Origin: Nesterenkonia sp. E16_10 | GTDB lineage: Bacteria > Actinomycetota > Actinomycetes > Actinomycetales > Micrococcaceae | Direction: 5' to 3' | NCBI RefSeq assembly: GCF_017347085.1 | Contig: NZ_JADPSA010000022.1 | Span: forward strand, 186,001-250,000 | DNA length: 64,000 nucleotides | Part shown: piece by piece, positions 38,444 to 47,439 of the stretch | Position numbering within the stretch: the stretch's first letter is position 1 | Layout of the letters: each line of letters begins with the position of its first letter | Position numbers and translations under genes: made by a program | Notes under the pieces: generated by a model | What the model saw: only the letters and a program-made list of their open reading frames with translations | Told to the model about the DNA's origin: nothing | Databases searched by the model: none

Positions 38444-39625
38444 ATGGCATCGACGCCAGCATCTGACTACAAGCTCTCCTTCGGTCTCTGGACCGTCGGA
38501 TGGACCGCGCAGGACCAGTTCGGGTCGGCCTCCCGCCCCGAGTTCGAGCCCTGGGAGTACCTTCCGAAGCTGAAGGAGGCCGGCGCGTCCGGTGTCACCT
38601 TCCACGACGACGACGTCGCCCCCTTCGGCACCGATGACTCCGCGCGGGAGAAGTACTTCACCCGCTTCAAGGAGGTCGCCGATGAGGTCGGCCTGAAGGT
38701 CGAGATGGTCACCACCAACACCTTCTCCCACCCGGTCTTCAAGGACGGCGGGCTCACCTCGAACGATCGCTCCGTGCGCCGCTTCGGACTGCGCAAGCTG
38801 CTGCGCAACGTCGACCGCGCCGCCGAGTTCGGCGCCGAGACCTTCGTGATGTGGGGCGGGCGTGAAGGCGCCGAGTATGACGGTTCCAAGGACCTCTTCG
38901 CCGCCCACGAGCGCTACGCCGAGGGCGTGGACACCATCGCCAGCTACATCAAGGACAAGGGCTATGACCTGCGCATCGCGCTGGAGCCCAAGCCCAACGA
39001 GCCGCGCGGCGACATCTTCCTGCCCACCATCGGCCACGCGCTGGGCTTCATCGCCCAGCTCGAGCACGGCGACATCGTCGGACTGAACCCGGAGACCGGC
39101 CACGAGCAGATGGCCGGACTGAACTTCACCCACGGCATCGCCCAGGCGCTGTGGGCCGGCAAGCTCTTCCACATCGACCTCAACGGTCAGCGCTCGATCA
39201 AGTACGACCAGGACCTGGTCTTCGGCCACGGCGAGCTGGCCTCGGCGTTCTTCACCATCGACCTGCTGGTCAACGGCTTCCCCGGCGGCGGCCCCAGCTA
39301 CGACGGCTGGATGCACTTCGACTACAAGCCCTCCCGCACCGACTACGTCCAGGGCATCTGGGACTCAGCGAAGGCCAACGTCGAGATGGTCACCATGCTC
39401 GCGGACAAGTCCAAGGCATTCCGCGCGGACCCCGAGGTCCAGGCCGCCCTGAAGGCCTCCGGGGTCTACGAGCTCGGCGAGACCACCCTGGCCGCCGGCG
39501 AATCGCTCACCGACTTCCTGGCCGACACCTCCACCTACGAGAACTTCGACGTGGACAAGGCGGCCGAGCGCAACTACGGCTTCGTGAACCTCAACCAGCT
39601 GGCCATGAAGCACCTGATCGGCTGA
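38444..39625 (+). CDS. xylA: Xylose isomerase
   Basis: XylA interconverts D-xylose and D-xylulose. The 393-residue product is of the short actinobacterial class. It has [10 protein letters not shown] with the catalytic His, [26 protein letters not shown] with a metal-binding Glu, [16 protein letters not shown] and [11 protein letters not shown] 38444 has AGGAGG 5 nt upstream; the longer frame from 38381 lacks support. It is the first gene of the xylA-xylB pair. Confidence 0.96.
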   Translation: MASTPASDYKLSFGLWTVGWTAQDQFGSASRPEFEPWEYLPKLKEAGASGVTFHDDDVAPFGTDDSAREKYFTRFKEVADEVGLKVEMVTTNTFSHPVFKDGGLTSNDRSVRRFGLRKLLRNVDRAAEFGAETFVMWGGREGAEYDGSKDLFAAHERYAEGVDTIASYIKDKGYDLRIALEPKPNEPRGDIFLPTIGHALGFIAQLEHGDIVGLNPETGHEQMAGLNFTHGIAQALWAGKLFHIDLNGQRSIKYDQDLVFGHGELASAFFTIDLLVNGFPGGGPSYDGWMHFDYKPSRTDYVQGIWDSAKANVEMVTMLADKSKAFRADPEVQAALKASGVYELGETTLAAGESLTDFLADTSTYENFDVDKAAERNYGFVNLNQLAMKHLIG

Positions 39626-39679
39626 GCCTCAACGGTTCTGCCGAGCCTCGGCTGAGCCTCAGCGGTTCTGCCTAGCCTC
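39620..39679 (+). repeat. 30-bp tandem duplication across the xylA stop
   Basis: Units 39620-39649 and 39650-39679 differ at only two positions. The first unit contains the xylA TGA stop codon, so the second is a downstream copy of the gene's end. A further GAGCCTCATCTG fragment follows. Confidence 0.85.
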
Positions 39680-39864
39680 ATCTGAACTGAGCCTCATCTG
39701 CATCTCACCGCGTGGCCGGTCGCACCAGGACACTGGGGCGGCCGGCCACGGCTGTGAGATCCTCGACACGACGTCACCGACCATCCCGCCAGCTCCTCCC
39801 GCCGGTCTCCACAGCCGCCCTGACCGGGCGGAGTGCCCGGGCGGGTGTCACGAAAGGACACTGC

Positions 39865-41310
39865 ATGCCCACTCTGGTCGCAGGTATCGACTCCTCCACC
39901 CAGTCCTGCAAGGTCGTCATCCGTGACGCGCACACCGGTGAGCTGGTGCGCACCGGCTCCGCGAAGCACCCTGAGGGGACCGAGGTCGCCCCGGCCGCCT
40001 GGTGGGACGCCCTGCTGGACGCCATCGCGGCCGCCGGCGGGCTCGCCGACGTCGCGGCCGCCTCGGTGGGCGGGCAGCAGCACGGCATGGTTGCCCTGGA
40101 CTCCGCGGGCGAGGTCATCCGTGACGCGCTGCTCTGGAACGACACCCGCTCCGCCGACGCCGCCGCCGAGCTGATCGCCGAATACGGCGGCGGGGCCGAG
40201 GGCGCGGCGGCCTGGACCTCGATGACCGGGTCGGTGCCGGTGGCCTCCCTGACCGTGACCAAGCTGCGCTGGCTCGCTGATGCCGAACCGGAGAACGCCG
40301 GCCGCGTGGCCGCCGTCGCACTCCCCCACGACTGGCTGACCTGGAAGCTCTCAGGCTCCACCGAGCTCAGCGATCTGGCCACCGACCGTTCCGACGCCTC
40401 CGGCACCGGCTACTTCGACGCCGCCACCGGCAGCTACCGCTACGATCTTCTGGCCCGCGCGCTGCGGATCAGCGAGGATGCCGCTCGGGCGATCATCCTG
40501 CCCCGGGTCGCCGGCCCGCAGGAGCAGGTGGGCACCGGTGACGCGGCCCGCGACTGGGCGCACCTGCTCCTGGGCCCCGGCGCCGGAGACAACGCCGCCG
40601 CTGCCCTGGGGCTGGGCATGCGCACCGGCGACGTGGCGATCTCCATCGGAACCTCCGGGGTGGTCTCCGCGGTCTCGCCGAAGCCGATCCAGGACCCTTC
40701 GGGCATGGTCACCGGATTCGCCGACGCCACCGGCGAGTTCCTCCCGCTTGCGGTGACCCTCAACGGATCCCGGGTCCTCGACGGCGCCGCGAAGATGCTC
40801 GGGGTGGACCATGCCGGTCTGGCAGACCTCGCGCTGGCCGCTGCGCCCGGTGCGAACGGGCTGACGCTGGTGCCCTATCTCGAGGGCGAGCGCACCCCGA
40901 ACCTTCCCCACGCCACCGGCTCTTTCATCGGCCTGACCCTGGCCTCGATGAACCCGCAGGACGTGGCCCGTGCGGCCGTGGAGGGTCTGCTCTGCGGCCT
41001 CGCCGACGGCCTGGAGGCGATGACCTCCCAGGGCGTCCCGGTGGAATCCATCACGCTGATCGGCGGCGCCGCCCGCTCCGCCGCCGTGCAGCAGATCGCC
41101 CCGTCGATCTTGGGCCGCGAGGTCAGCGTCCCGGCACCGGGCGAGTACGTGGCCGACGGCGCCGCACGTCAGGCCGCCTGGGTGCTCTCCGGCGCGGCCC
41201 AGCCGCCGGCCTGGTCCACCGTGGAGACCCAGACCATCACCGGCACCCCGACCCCGGAGGTCCGCCAGGCCTACGCGGCCCGTCGCGCCCTGATCGCCGA
41301 GAAGCACTGA
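39865..41310 (+). CDS. xylB: Xylulokinase
   Basis: XylB phosphorylates D-xylulose to xylulose 5-phosphate. The 481-residue FGGY kinase has [16 protein letters not shown] (phosphate 1), [23 protein letters not shown], the adenosine block [16 protein letters not shown] and a [14 protein letters not shown] end. ATG 39865 has AAAGGA 6 nt upstream. It lies 239 nt after xylA, a gap large enough for a separate promoter. Confidence 0.95.
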   Translation: MPTLVAGIDSSTQSCKVVIRDAHTGELVRTGSAKHPEGTEVAPAAWWDALLDAIAAAGGLADVAAASVGGQQHGMVALDSAGEVIRDALLWNDTRSADAAAELIAEYGGGAEGAAAWTSMTGSVPVASLTVTKLRWLADAEPENAGRVAAVALPHDWLTWKLSGSTELSDLATDRSDASGTGYFDAATGSYRYDLLARALRISEDAARAIILPRVAGPQEQVGTGDAARDWAHLLLGPGAGDNAAAALGLGMRTGDVAISIGTSGVVSAVSPKPIQDPSGMVTGFADATGEFLPLAVTLNGSRVLDGAAKMLGVDHAGLADLALAAAPGANGLTLVPYLEGERTPNLPHATGSFIGLTLASMNPQDVARAAVEGLLCGLADGLEAMTSQGVPVESITLIGGAARSAAVQQIAPSILGREVSVPAPGEYVADGAARQAAWVLSGAAQPPAWSTVETQTITGTPTPEVRQAYAARRALIAEKH

Positions 41311-41322
41311 GGCGCTGCCCGG

Positions 41323-41366
41323 GTGTGATCAGGCCCGGGCGTGATCGGGCCAGGGCGTGATCACAC
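41323..41366 (+). terminator. xylB terminator hairpin
   Basis: A perfect 9-bp outer stem (GTGTGATCA at 41323-41331 with 41358-41366) encloses GGCCC/GGGCC inner pairing. It is 12 nt beyond the xylB stop. The region also reads as three diverged 16-bp GTGATC-N10 repeats. Confidence 0.65.
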
Positions 41367-41510
41367 TCTGGCCTGAATCACGGAGCCATGGCACACTGTC
41401 TGTGATCCACCCCGCCCAGGGTGGTGTTCTCGCAGGTCGGAGCCGCATCGCAGCACGGCACTGCCCGGCGCAGGCTGCTCAGCCGACGCGCTGAGCCAGG
41501 AAGGAGCTGC

Positions 41511-42548
41511 ATGGCAGCCCAGCAGCGCCAGGTGACCCTGACCGACGTGGCGCGAGCCGCCGGAGTCTCCACGGCCACCGCCTCGCGGGCGATCAACGGC
41601 AGCTCTCGACGCGTGAGCGAGGACATCGCCGCGCGGGTCAAGCGCACCGCCGAGGAGCTGGGCTATCTGCCGAACCTCTCCGCCCAGACGGTCGCCAAGG
41701 GCGCCTCCCCCACCGTGGCGGTGCTGCTCAGCGATATCGCCGACCCCTACTTCAGCGCCATCGCCTCGGGCATCATGGCCAGGGCCAGCGAGGCGGCGCT
41801 GATGGTGACCATGGCTGCCTCGGAGCGCAGCGGCGCTCGGGAGCTGCAGATGCTGCGCACCTTCCGCAGCCAGCACCCCCGGGCCATCATCGTCGCGGGC
41901 TCCCGGGACGAGGAGAACGCCCATTCACAGGAGGTCACCGCCGCGCTGCGCGCCTACGCCGAGACCGGCGGGCGCGTCGTCGTGATCTCCCAGGGACCCT
42001 CACCCTTCGATCTGGTGGACATCCAGAACCACGACGGCGCCCGGAAGCTCGCGCACGCGCTGCTCGATCGCGGCGGTGCGAACTTCGGGGTGGTCTCCGG
42101 CCGGGTCACCCTGCACACCAACGCCGACCGGATCAACGGCTTCCGCACGGGCCTGGCCGAGCGCGGCCACACCCTGGCCGATGATGCGATCGTGGAGGCG
42201 GAGTTCACCCGCGACGGCGGCTATGTGGGCATGCAGGAGCTCCTGGCGCGGCGCGAAGACCTCGGCGCTCCGCTGGACACCGTCTTCGTCACCTCAGACA
42301 TGATGGCCTTCGGCGCCGCCACCGCCATCCGGGACCATGGGCTCAGCGTGGGAACCGACATCTCGCTGGCCGGCTTCGACAACGTCGGGCTGACCCAGGA
42401 CGTGACCCCGGCGATGACCTCGGTGGAGATCCCGCTGCATGAGGTGGGGCGCAGCGCGGTGCGGATGGCGCTGGGATCCGGCACGGAACCGGTGCACCTG
42501 GCGGTCCAGACCCACGTGGTGCTGCGCGCAAGCACCCCGCAGCGCTGA
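41511..42548 (+). CDS. LacI-family transcriptional regulator
   Basis: The product has 345 residues. The N-terminal helix-turn-helix is VTLTDVARAAGVSTATASRA with the hinge helix after it (residues about 8-65). The periplasmic-binding-protein-like effector domain follows (VAVLLSDIADPYFSAIASGI, SLAGFDNVGLTQDVTPAMTS). It most likely senses a sugar imported or released by the neighbouring transporters. ATG 41511 has AAGGAG 4 nt upstream. A LacI-type operator candidate lies downstream at 42738-42751, before the ABC operon. Confidence 0.93.
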   Translation: MAAQQRQVTLTDVARAAGVSTATASRAINGSSRRVSEDIAARVKRTAEELGYLPNLSAQTVAKGASPTVAVLLSDIADPYFSAIASGIMARASEAALMVTMAASERSGARELQMLRTFRSQHPRAIIVAGSRDEENAHSQEVTAALRAYAETGGRVVVISQGPSPFDLVDIQNHDGARKLAHALLDRGGANFGVVSGRVTLHTNADRINGFRTGLAERGHTLADDAIVEAEFTRDGGYVGMQELLARREDLGAPLDTVFVTSDMMAFGAATAIRDHGLSVGTDISLAGFDNVGLTQDVTPAMTSVEIPLHEVGRSAVRMALGSGTEPVHLAVQTHVVLRASTPQR

Positions 42549-42681
42549 GCAGGCTCCACGGAGACCCTGCCCCGCCCTGCTCCGCCGCACCCCGCTCAGT
42601 CGTATCCCGCACGGCCCTGCCCTGCTCCGCGCGCCTTCACCGGTCCTGGACCCGCCGCCGATGGCGATTTCAGTGACCCGA

Positions 42682-42697
42682 TGTGACCTGAGCCACG
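42682..42697 (+). promoter_or_regulatory. CRP/GlxR-like site 1
   Basis: TGTGA-CCTGAG-CCACG fits the TGTGA-N6-TCACA consensus with two mismatches. It lies just upstream of the -35 box of the ABC operon. Confidence 0.45.
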
Positions 42698-42704
42698 CAT
42701 TTTC

Positions 42705-42734
42705 TTGACTTAAGGTGTGTGATGCAACTAAGTT
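42705..42734 (+). promoter_or_regulatory. Promoter of the LplABC-type ABC operon
   Basis: TTGACT (42705-42710), 18-nt spacer, TAAGTT (42729-42734). It is bracketed by two CRP-like sites and followed by a LacI-type operator, which fits catabolite control of a sugar transporter. Confidence 0.65.
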
Positions 42735-42737
42735 CTA

Positions 42738-42751
42738 GGAAAACGCTTACC
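42738..42751 (+). promoter_or_regulatory. LacI-type operator candidate
   Basis: GGAAAACGCTTACC is an imperfect palindrome centred on CG (5 of 7 paired positions), the form bound by LacI-family repressors. It begins 4 nt after the -10 box, so binding would block transcription. The regulator at 41511 is the obvious candidate. Confidence 0.6.
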
Positions 42752-42752
42752 T

Positions 42753-42768
42753 TGTGACCTGGATCACG
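42753..42768 (+). promoter_or_regulatory. CRP/GlxR-like site 2
   Basis: TGTGA-CCTGGA-TCACG matches TGTGA-N6-TCACA with one mismatch, and 14 of 16 bases equal site 1. Confidence 0.5.
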
Positions 42769-42816
42769 GTTGATCGCCTCGCCGCAGGGTAGCTGAGTCA
42801 CTCTGAGGGGAGCTGC

Positions 42817-43860
42817 ATGAGCGCCATCGGTGTCACCGAGGGGAGCAGTCAGCCGGCGCTGCGCGAAGCCGGCGTCGTGCCGGAGTTCAAGGACCCGCAT
42901 TCCACGCCGAAGAAGAAGCGCCGCGCGGACCGGAAGGGCTATGCCGGGACCAACAACACCAACACCTGGAAGCATGCGTTCAAGACCGACTGGCGGCTCT
43001 ATACGCTGCTGATCCTGCCGCTGCTGTTCCTGCTGATCTTCCGCTACCTGCCCATGGCCGGCAACGTCATCGCGTTCCGCCGCTTCCGTCCCGGATCCTC
43101 GATCTTCGGTGACGAGTGGGTCGGGATGCACTACATCGAGATGTTCATCCAGGACCCCACCTTCTGGCGGGTGTTCTGGAACACGATCATCCTGGGCGTG
43201 CTGACCCTGGCGATCTGCTTCCCGCTGCCGATCGTGCTCGCACTGATGTTCAACGAGCTGCGCAGCAACAAGTTCAAACGGATCGCCCAGTCCATCTCCT
43301 ACCTGCCGCACTTCATGTCCATCGTGATCGTCGCCGGCATGGTCCTGCAGCTGACCAGCGTGAACGGCACGATCAACCAGCTGATCAGCTCCCTGGGCGG
43401 GGAGTCCATGCCGTTCATGCAGCTGCCTGAGTGGTTCCGCACGATCTACGTCACCTCCGAGGTCTGGCAGACCGTGGGCTGGGGAACCATCCTCTACCTG
43501 GCGGCGCTGACCACGATCGACCCCCAGCTCTACGAGGCGGCCCGGATCGACGGCGCGAACCGCTGGAAGCAGATGTGGCATGTGACCATCCCGGGCATCA
43601 CCCCGACGATGATCGTGCTGCTGATCCTCAACGTCGGCACCTTCATGGCCGTGGGCTTCGAGAAGGTGCTGCTGCTCTACAACCCGCTGATCTACGAGAC
43701 AGCCGACATCATCGCCACCTACGTCTACCGGGTGGGCATCACCTCGTCGAACTTCTCCTACGCCGCCGCCATCGGTCTCTTCGAGGCGCTCATCGGCCTG
43801 GTCCTGATCCTGTCCGCCAACGGCATCGCCCGCAAGCTCGGAGGTAACTCGCTGTGGTGA
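42817..43860 (+). CDS. ABC sugar transporter permease, LplB type
   Basis: The product has 347 residues. After a charged cytoplasmic N-terminus (about 1-60) come six membrane helices. The EAA loop is EAARIDGANRWKQMWHVTIPG (E-A-A-x-I-D-G-A core), which contacts the ATPase. LplB/YtcP-like permeases serve oligosaccharides of plant polysaccharides. ATG 42817 has GAGGGGAG upstream. It overlaps the next permease and no ATPase gene is linked. Confidence 0.92.
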   Translation: MSAIGVTEGSSQPALREAGVVPEFKDPHSTPKKKRRADRKGYAGTNNTNTWKHAFKTDWRLYTLLILPLLFLLIFRYLPMAGNVIAFRRFRPGSSIFGDEWVGMHYIEMFIQDPTFWRVFWNTIILGVLTLAICFPLPIVLALMFNELRSNKFKRIAQSISYLPHFMSIVIVAGMVLQLTSVNGTINQLISSLGGESMPFMQLPEWFRTIYVTSEVWQTVGWGTILYLAALTTIDPQLYEAARIDGANRWKQMWHVTIPGITPTMIVLLILNVGTFMAVGFEKVLLLYNPLIYETADIIATYVYRVGITSSNFSYAAAIGLFEALIGLVLILSANGIARKLGGNSLW

Positions 43861-44804
43861 CAATCCCCGCCGAACCCGGCACCAAGATCGAGAAGGATCC
43901 ACGCATCGGGTCCCGACCGACCCAGACCATCAAGATCAAGGACTCGAGGTCCTATACCGCGTTCCGAGCCTTCAACGGCATCGCCATCATCGTGATCTGT
44001 GCGGTGACGCTGTATCCCTTCCTGAACATCGTCGCCCAGTCCTTCTCCTCGGAGGGCTACATCAACGCCGGACAGGTCAATCTGATCCCACGCGGCTTCA
44101 ACGTCACCACCTTCGAGGTGGTGATGAGCGATTCGATGTTCTGGCGCAACTACGCCAACACCGTGGTCTACACGGTGGTGGCCACCGCGATCGCCATGGT
44201 GCTGACCACCTGTTTCGCCTATGCGCTGAGCAAGCGGCACCTGAAGGGCCGCAGCTTCTTCATCGGGCTCGCAGTGTTCACGATGTTCTTCAACGGCGGC
44301 CTGATCCCGAACTACGTGCTGATCAACGCGATGGGGTTCACGAACACGATCTGGGCGATCGTGCTGCCCAACGCGATCAGCGTGTTCAACCTGCTGGTGA
44401 TGAAGGCGTTCTTCGAGAACTTCTCCCAAGAGCTCGAGGAGGCGGCCGAGATCGATGGTCTGACCACCTACGGCATCCTGTGGCGGATCGTGATCCCGCT
44501 CTCGAAGGCCGTCATGGCGACGATGATCCTGTTCTACGCGGTGAGCTTCTGGAACGCCTGGTTCCAGGCCTTCCTCTACCTGGACCGTCGTGAGCTCTAC
44601 CCGGTGACGGTCTACCTGCGCAACCTGCTCGCCGGCGCCACCGGCACCGAACAGATGGGCGGGGCCGCCGGCGAAGGCACGCAGATCGCCTCCAACGTCC
44701 AGTCGGTCACGATGCTGCTGACCACGCTTCCGATCATCTGTCTCTACCCCTTCCTGCAGAAGTACTTCGTCCGCGGCATCATGCTCGGCTCCGTCAAGGC
44801 CTAA
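43854..44804 (+). CDS. ABC sugar transporter permease, LplC/YtcP type
   Basis: The product has 316 residues with six membrane helices and the EAA loop EAAEIDGLTTYGILWRIVIP. It is the second half of the channel with the preceding LplB-like protein. The GTG start at 43854 (or the adjacent GTG 43857) overlaps that gene's stop, and GGAGG lies upstream at 43840-43844, so the two are translationally coupled. Confidence 0.92.
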   Translation: MVTIPAEPGTKIEKDPRIGSRPTQTIKIKDSRSYTAFRAFNGIAIIVICAVTLYPFLNIVAQSFSSEGYINAGQVNLIPRGFNVTTFEVVMSDSMFWRNYANTVVYTVVATAIAMVLTTCFAYALSKRHLKGRSFFIGLAVFTMFFNGGLIPNYVLINAMGFTNTIWAIVLPNAISVFNLLVMKAFFENFSQELEEAAEIDGLTTYGILWRIVIPLSKAVMATMILFYAVSFWNAWFQAFLYLDRRELYPVTVYLRNLLAGATGTEQMGGAAGEGTQIASNVQSVTMLLTTLPIICLYPFLQKYFVRGIMLGSVKA

Positions 44805-44850
44805 TCCCTCCTCGAACCCGCCGCGCAGTCCAGGCGGCCCCAGACCTCGC

Positions 44851-44873
44851 ACCGGATCAATGATCGATCCGGT
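44851..44873 (+). terminator. Stem-loop between permease and binding-protein genes
   Basis: A perfect 8-bp stem (ACCGGATC at 44851-44858 with 44866-44873). In ABC operons such hairpins commonly adjust the ratio of binding protein to permease; whether it terminates or stabilizes mRNA is not decidable here. Confidence 0.5.
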
Positions 44874-44897
44874 CAGGCACGAAAGGAACACTCGCAC

Positions 44898-46607
44898 ATG
44901 AACACTCCAGTCACCCGCACACCTGAGGGACGACGTCGACGTATGCGGCACGCCTGGCCGGTCACCTCGATCTTCGCCGCCTCGGCGCTGCTGCTGGCCT
45001 CCTGCGGCGGCGGCGACGCCGAGGACGGTGCCGCCGAGCTCGATATGGAAGCCTCCGGAGCCGGGGCGATGGAAGACTTCGCCGCCGGCGACACCTTCGT
45101 CGCCACCGAGCCGGTGGAGTTCTCGCTGCTCTACCGCGACCACCCGAACTACCCGATCGAGAGTGGGTGGGATTTCTTCACCCAGCTGGAGGAGGAGCAC
45201 GGGGTGACGCTGGAGACCAGCAACGCCCCGCTCTCGGACTGGGCGGAACGCCGCGCCCTGGTCATCGGCGCCGGCGACGCCCCGGACTTCATCCCGATCA
45301 CCTACCCCGGGGACGAGACCCAGTTCATCGCCGGCGGCGCGCTGCTGCCGGTGAGCGACTACGTGGACCTGATGCCGAACTTCCTGGAGAAGGTCGAGGA
45401 ATGGGGGCTCGAGGAGGATCTCGCCTCGCTGTACCAGGAGGACGGCAAGTTCTATGTGCTCCCCGGGCTCCATGAGGCGCCCCAGGCCCAGTACTCCTTC
45501 GCGGTGCGCGGAGACATCTGGGACGAGCTCGACCTCGGTGAGCCGGAGAGCTTCGAGGAGTTCGCTGATCAGCTGCGCGAGGTCCAGGCTGCCTACCCCG
45601 ACATGATTCCATTCTCCGACCGCTGGTCGGAGAACGGCCCGCTGGAAGCGACCCTGACCACAGCGGCTCCGAACTTCGGCACCAGCGCCGGCTGGGGCTA
45701 CGGCGATGGCATGCACTACGACGCCGAGGCCGATGAGTTCGTCTACGCCGGAGCCATGGACGAATACCGTGACCTGATCGGGTACTTCGCGGAACTGGTC
45801 GACGAGGGACTGATGGACTCCGAGTCACTGACCCAGGACGACGACCAGGCGGTCCAGAAGTTCGCCTCGGGCCAGTCCGCAGTCATCGGCGCCAATGATC
45901 AGACCGTGCTGGAGTACCGCACCTCGGTCGAGGAGGTCGGCGACGAGGACATGGAGGTGCGACAGATCAGGGTGCCCGCCGGGCCGGCCGGAGACAAGGT
46001 GGCGGGGAGCCGCTTCGAATCAGGCATCGCACTCTCCGCCTCCACCGCAGAGGAAGACGACTTCGTCGCGCTGATGCAGTTCCTCGACTGGCTCTACTAC
46101 TCCGATGAGGGCATGGAGTTCGCCAAGTGGGGCGTGGAGGATGAGACCTATACCGTCGATGACGACGGCACACGCACGCTGGCCGAGAACGTGAACATGC
46201 ATGGGTTGAACCCCGAGGCCGAGGAAGAGCTCAACGTCGACTACGGCTACCACAACGGCGTCTTCCTGCTCGCCCACGGCTCCTCCACAGAGCTGGTGCA
46301 GTCCATGCTGCGCGACGAGGTCATCGAGTTCCGTGAGTCCATGGACGACAAGGAGCTCGTGCCGCCCGCACCTGCCCGTCCACTGGACGAGCTCGAGCGC
46401 GAGCGCGCCTCGATCAGCCAGACCCAGCTGACCGACCAGGTTCGCACCGCCACCGCCCAGTTCATCCTGGGACAGCGCGACATCGAGGACTGGGACGCCT
46501 TCGTCGCGGAGCTGGAGTCCTCCGGCATGGCCGAGTTCGTGGACCTGCACAATGAGGCCTACCAGCGAGCCCAGGAGAACATCGACAGTGACATCCTCGA
46601 GGACTGA
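44898..46607 (+). CDS. Extracellular solute-binding lipoprotein (LplA type)
   Basis: The product has 569 residues. A basic N-terminus and hydrophobic segment end in the lipobox LLASC (Cys36), giving a membrane-anchored lipoprotein on the outer face. The remainder is a large two-lobed family 1 binding protein, very acidic, of the size usual for LplA/YtcQ oligosaccharide receptors. It delivers substrate to the two permeases encoded upstream. ATG 44898 has AAAGGAA upstream. A perfect terminator follows the gene. Confidence 0.92.
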   Translation: MNTPVTRTPEGRRRRMRHAWPVTSIFAASALLLASCGGGDAEDGAAELDMEASGAGAMEDFAAGDTFVATEPVEFSLLYRDHPNYPIESGWDFFTQLEEEHGVTLETSNAPLSDWAERRALVIGAGDAPDFIPITYPGDETQFIAGGALLPVSDYVDLMPNFLEKVEEWGLEEDLASLYQEDGKFYVLPGLHEAPQAQYSFAVRGDIWDELDLGEPESFEEFADQLREVQAAYPDMIPFSDRWSENGPLEATLTTAAPNFGTSAGWGYGDGMHYDAEADEFVYAGAMDEYRDLIGYFAELVDEGLMDSESLTQDDDQAVQKFASGQSAVIGANDQTVLEYRTSVEEVGDEDMEVRQIRVPAGPAGDKVAGSRFESGIALSASTAEEDDFVALMQFLDWLYYSDEGMEFAKWGVEDETYTVDDDGTRTLAENVNMHGLNPEAEEELNVDYGYHNGVFLLAHGSSTELVQSMLRDEVIEFRESMDDKELVPPAPARPLDELERERASISQTQLTDQVRTATAQFILGQRDIEDWDAFVAELESSGMAEFVDLHNEAYQRAQENIDSDILED

Positions 46608-46647
46608 GCCTGTGGTGCTGCAGGACCGCGTCTGACGACCCACCGCT

Positions 46648-46678
46648 GCGCCCCGGCCCCCCCCACGGGCCGGGGCGC
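46648..46678 (+). terminator. Terminator of the LplABC-type operon
   Basis: A perfect 12-bp stem (GCGCCCCGGCCC at 46648-46659 with 46667-46678, C-rich 7-nt loop) lies 41 nt after the binding-protein stop. Confidence 0.8.
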
Positions 46679-46694
46679 ACTATCTTGGAGCTCT

Positions 46695-47351
46695 ATGGAC
46701 ATCGATCGCAACGGCCCGCTCAGCCGGGTCACGAACTTCGTGTACCGGCTGCTGATCATCGAGCTCGGATTCGTCCTGGCCACCGCCCCGGCGCTGATCG
46801 GGATCTTCCTGCTCGAGCCCGACGCCAGCAACATCCCGCTCTACGCGGTGTGCGCGCTGCTCTTCGGGCCGGCCATCACCGCAGGGGTCTACGCCTGGCG
46901 CACCGATCACGACGTGGTGCCCTGGCTGCGGTTCTGGAAGGGCTGGGTCGACGGCCTGGGCCAGTCGCTGATGATCTGGGTGCCGGCGGTGGCGCTGCTC
47001 GGCCTGGCCGCCTTCAACGCCGCCTATGCCCAGGTGGGGATCGGCTTCATCGTCGCTGGGATCGTCCTCGGCGTCGCCGGGGTGATCGCCGCGGTCACCG
47101 CCCTGGTGGTGATCGCGAACTTCTCCTTCCGCAGCCGGGACCTGTTCAAGGTCGCGCTCTACGGTGCCGCCTCCGCCCCGCTGGCGGCACTGGGGATCAT
47201 CTCGATGATCGTGCTCACGGGTGGACTGATCGTGGTGGTCTCCGACTGGCTGCCGGTGTTCCTGGCCTCGTTCCTGCTGCTGCTGCTCGCCCGCACGGTG
47301 ACCCCGATGCTGCACCAGATCCAGTCGGACCTGGTGGTCACGCCGAGCTGA
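46695..47351 (+). CDS. DUF624-family (YesL-like) membrane protein
   Basis: The product has 218 residues and about five to six membrane helices, starting with the family pattern FVYRLLIIELGFVLATAPAL and PLYAVCALLFGPAITAGVYAW. DUF624/YesL proteins accompany oligosaccharide ABC transporters and glycosidases in Gram-positive bacteria; their role is unknown. A TATCTT element at 46681 is 8 nt before ATG 46695, directly after the operon terminator, so the gene may be separately transcribed; GGAG also lies 6 nt upstream as an RBS. Confidence 0.85.
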   Translation: MDIDRNGPLSRVTNFVYRLLIIELGFVLATAPALIGIFLLEPDASNIPLYAVCALLFGPAITAGVYAWRTDHDVVPWLRFWKGWVDGLGQSLMIWVPAVALLGLAAFNAAYAQVGIGFIVAGIVLGVAGVIAAVTALVVIANFSFRSRDLFKVALYGAASAPLAALGIISMIVLTGGLIVVVSDWLPVFLASFLLLLLARTVTPMLHQIQSDLVVTPS

Positions 47352-47404
47352 ACAAGCAGGCCGGGCGGGCCGGCACGCTGAACAGGCCGAGCAGGCCGAG
47401 CAGG

Positions 47405-47436
47405 CCGGCTGCGCCGCTGGGCGGCGGCGCAGCCGG
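47405..47436. terminator. Bidirectional terminator between DUF624 and GH3 genes
   Basis: A perfect 13-bp stem (47405-47417 with 47424-47436, CCGGCTGCGCCGC arm, 6-nt loop) lies between convergent genes. Just before it are three 9-bp repeats of the form GAGCAGGCC (about 47378-47405). Confidence 0.8.
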
Positions 47437-47439
47437 GGC

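Noticed and set aside
46648-46678. C-rich loop hairpin as an actinobacterial 6C small RNA
   Set aside because: 6C RNA needs two C-rich hairpins; only one is present and it sits exactly where an operon terminator is expected.
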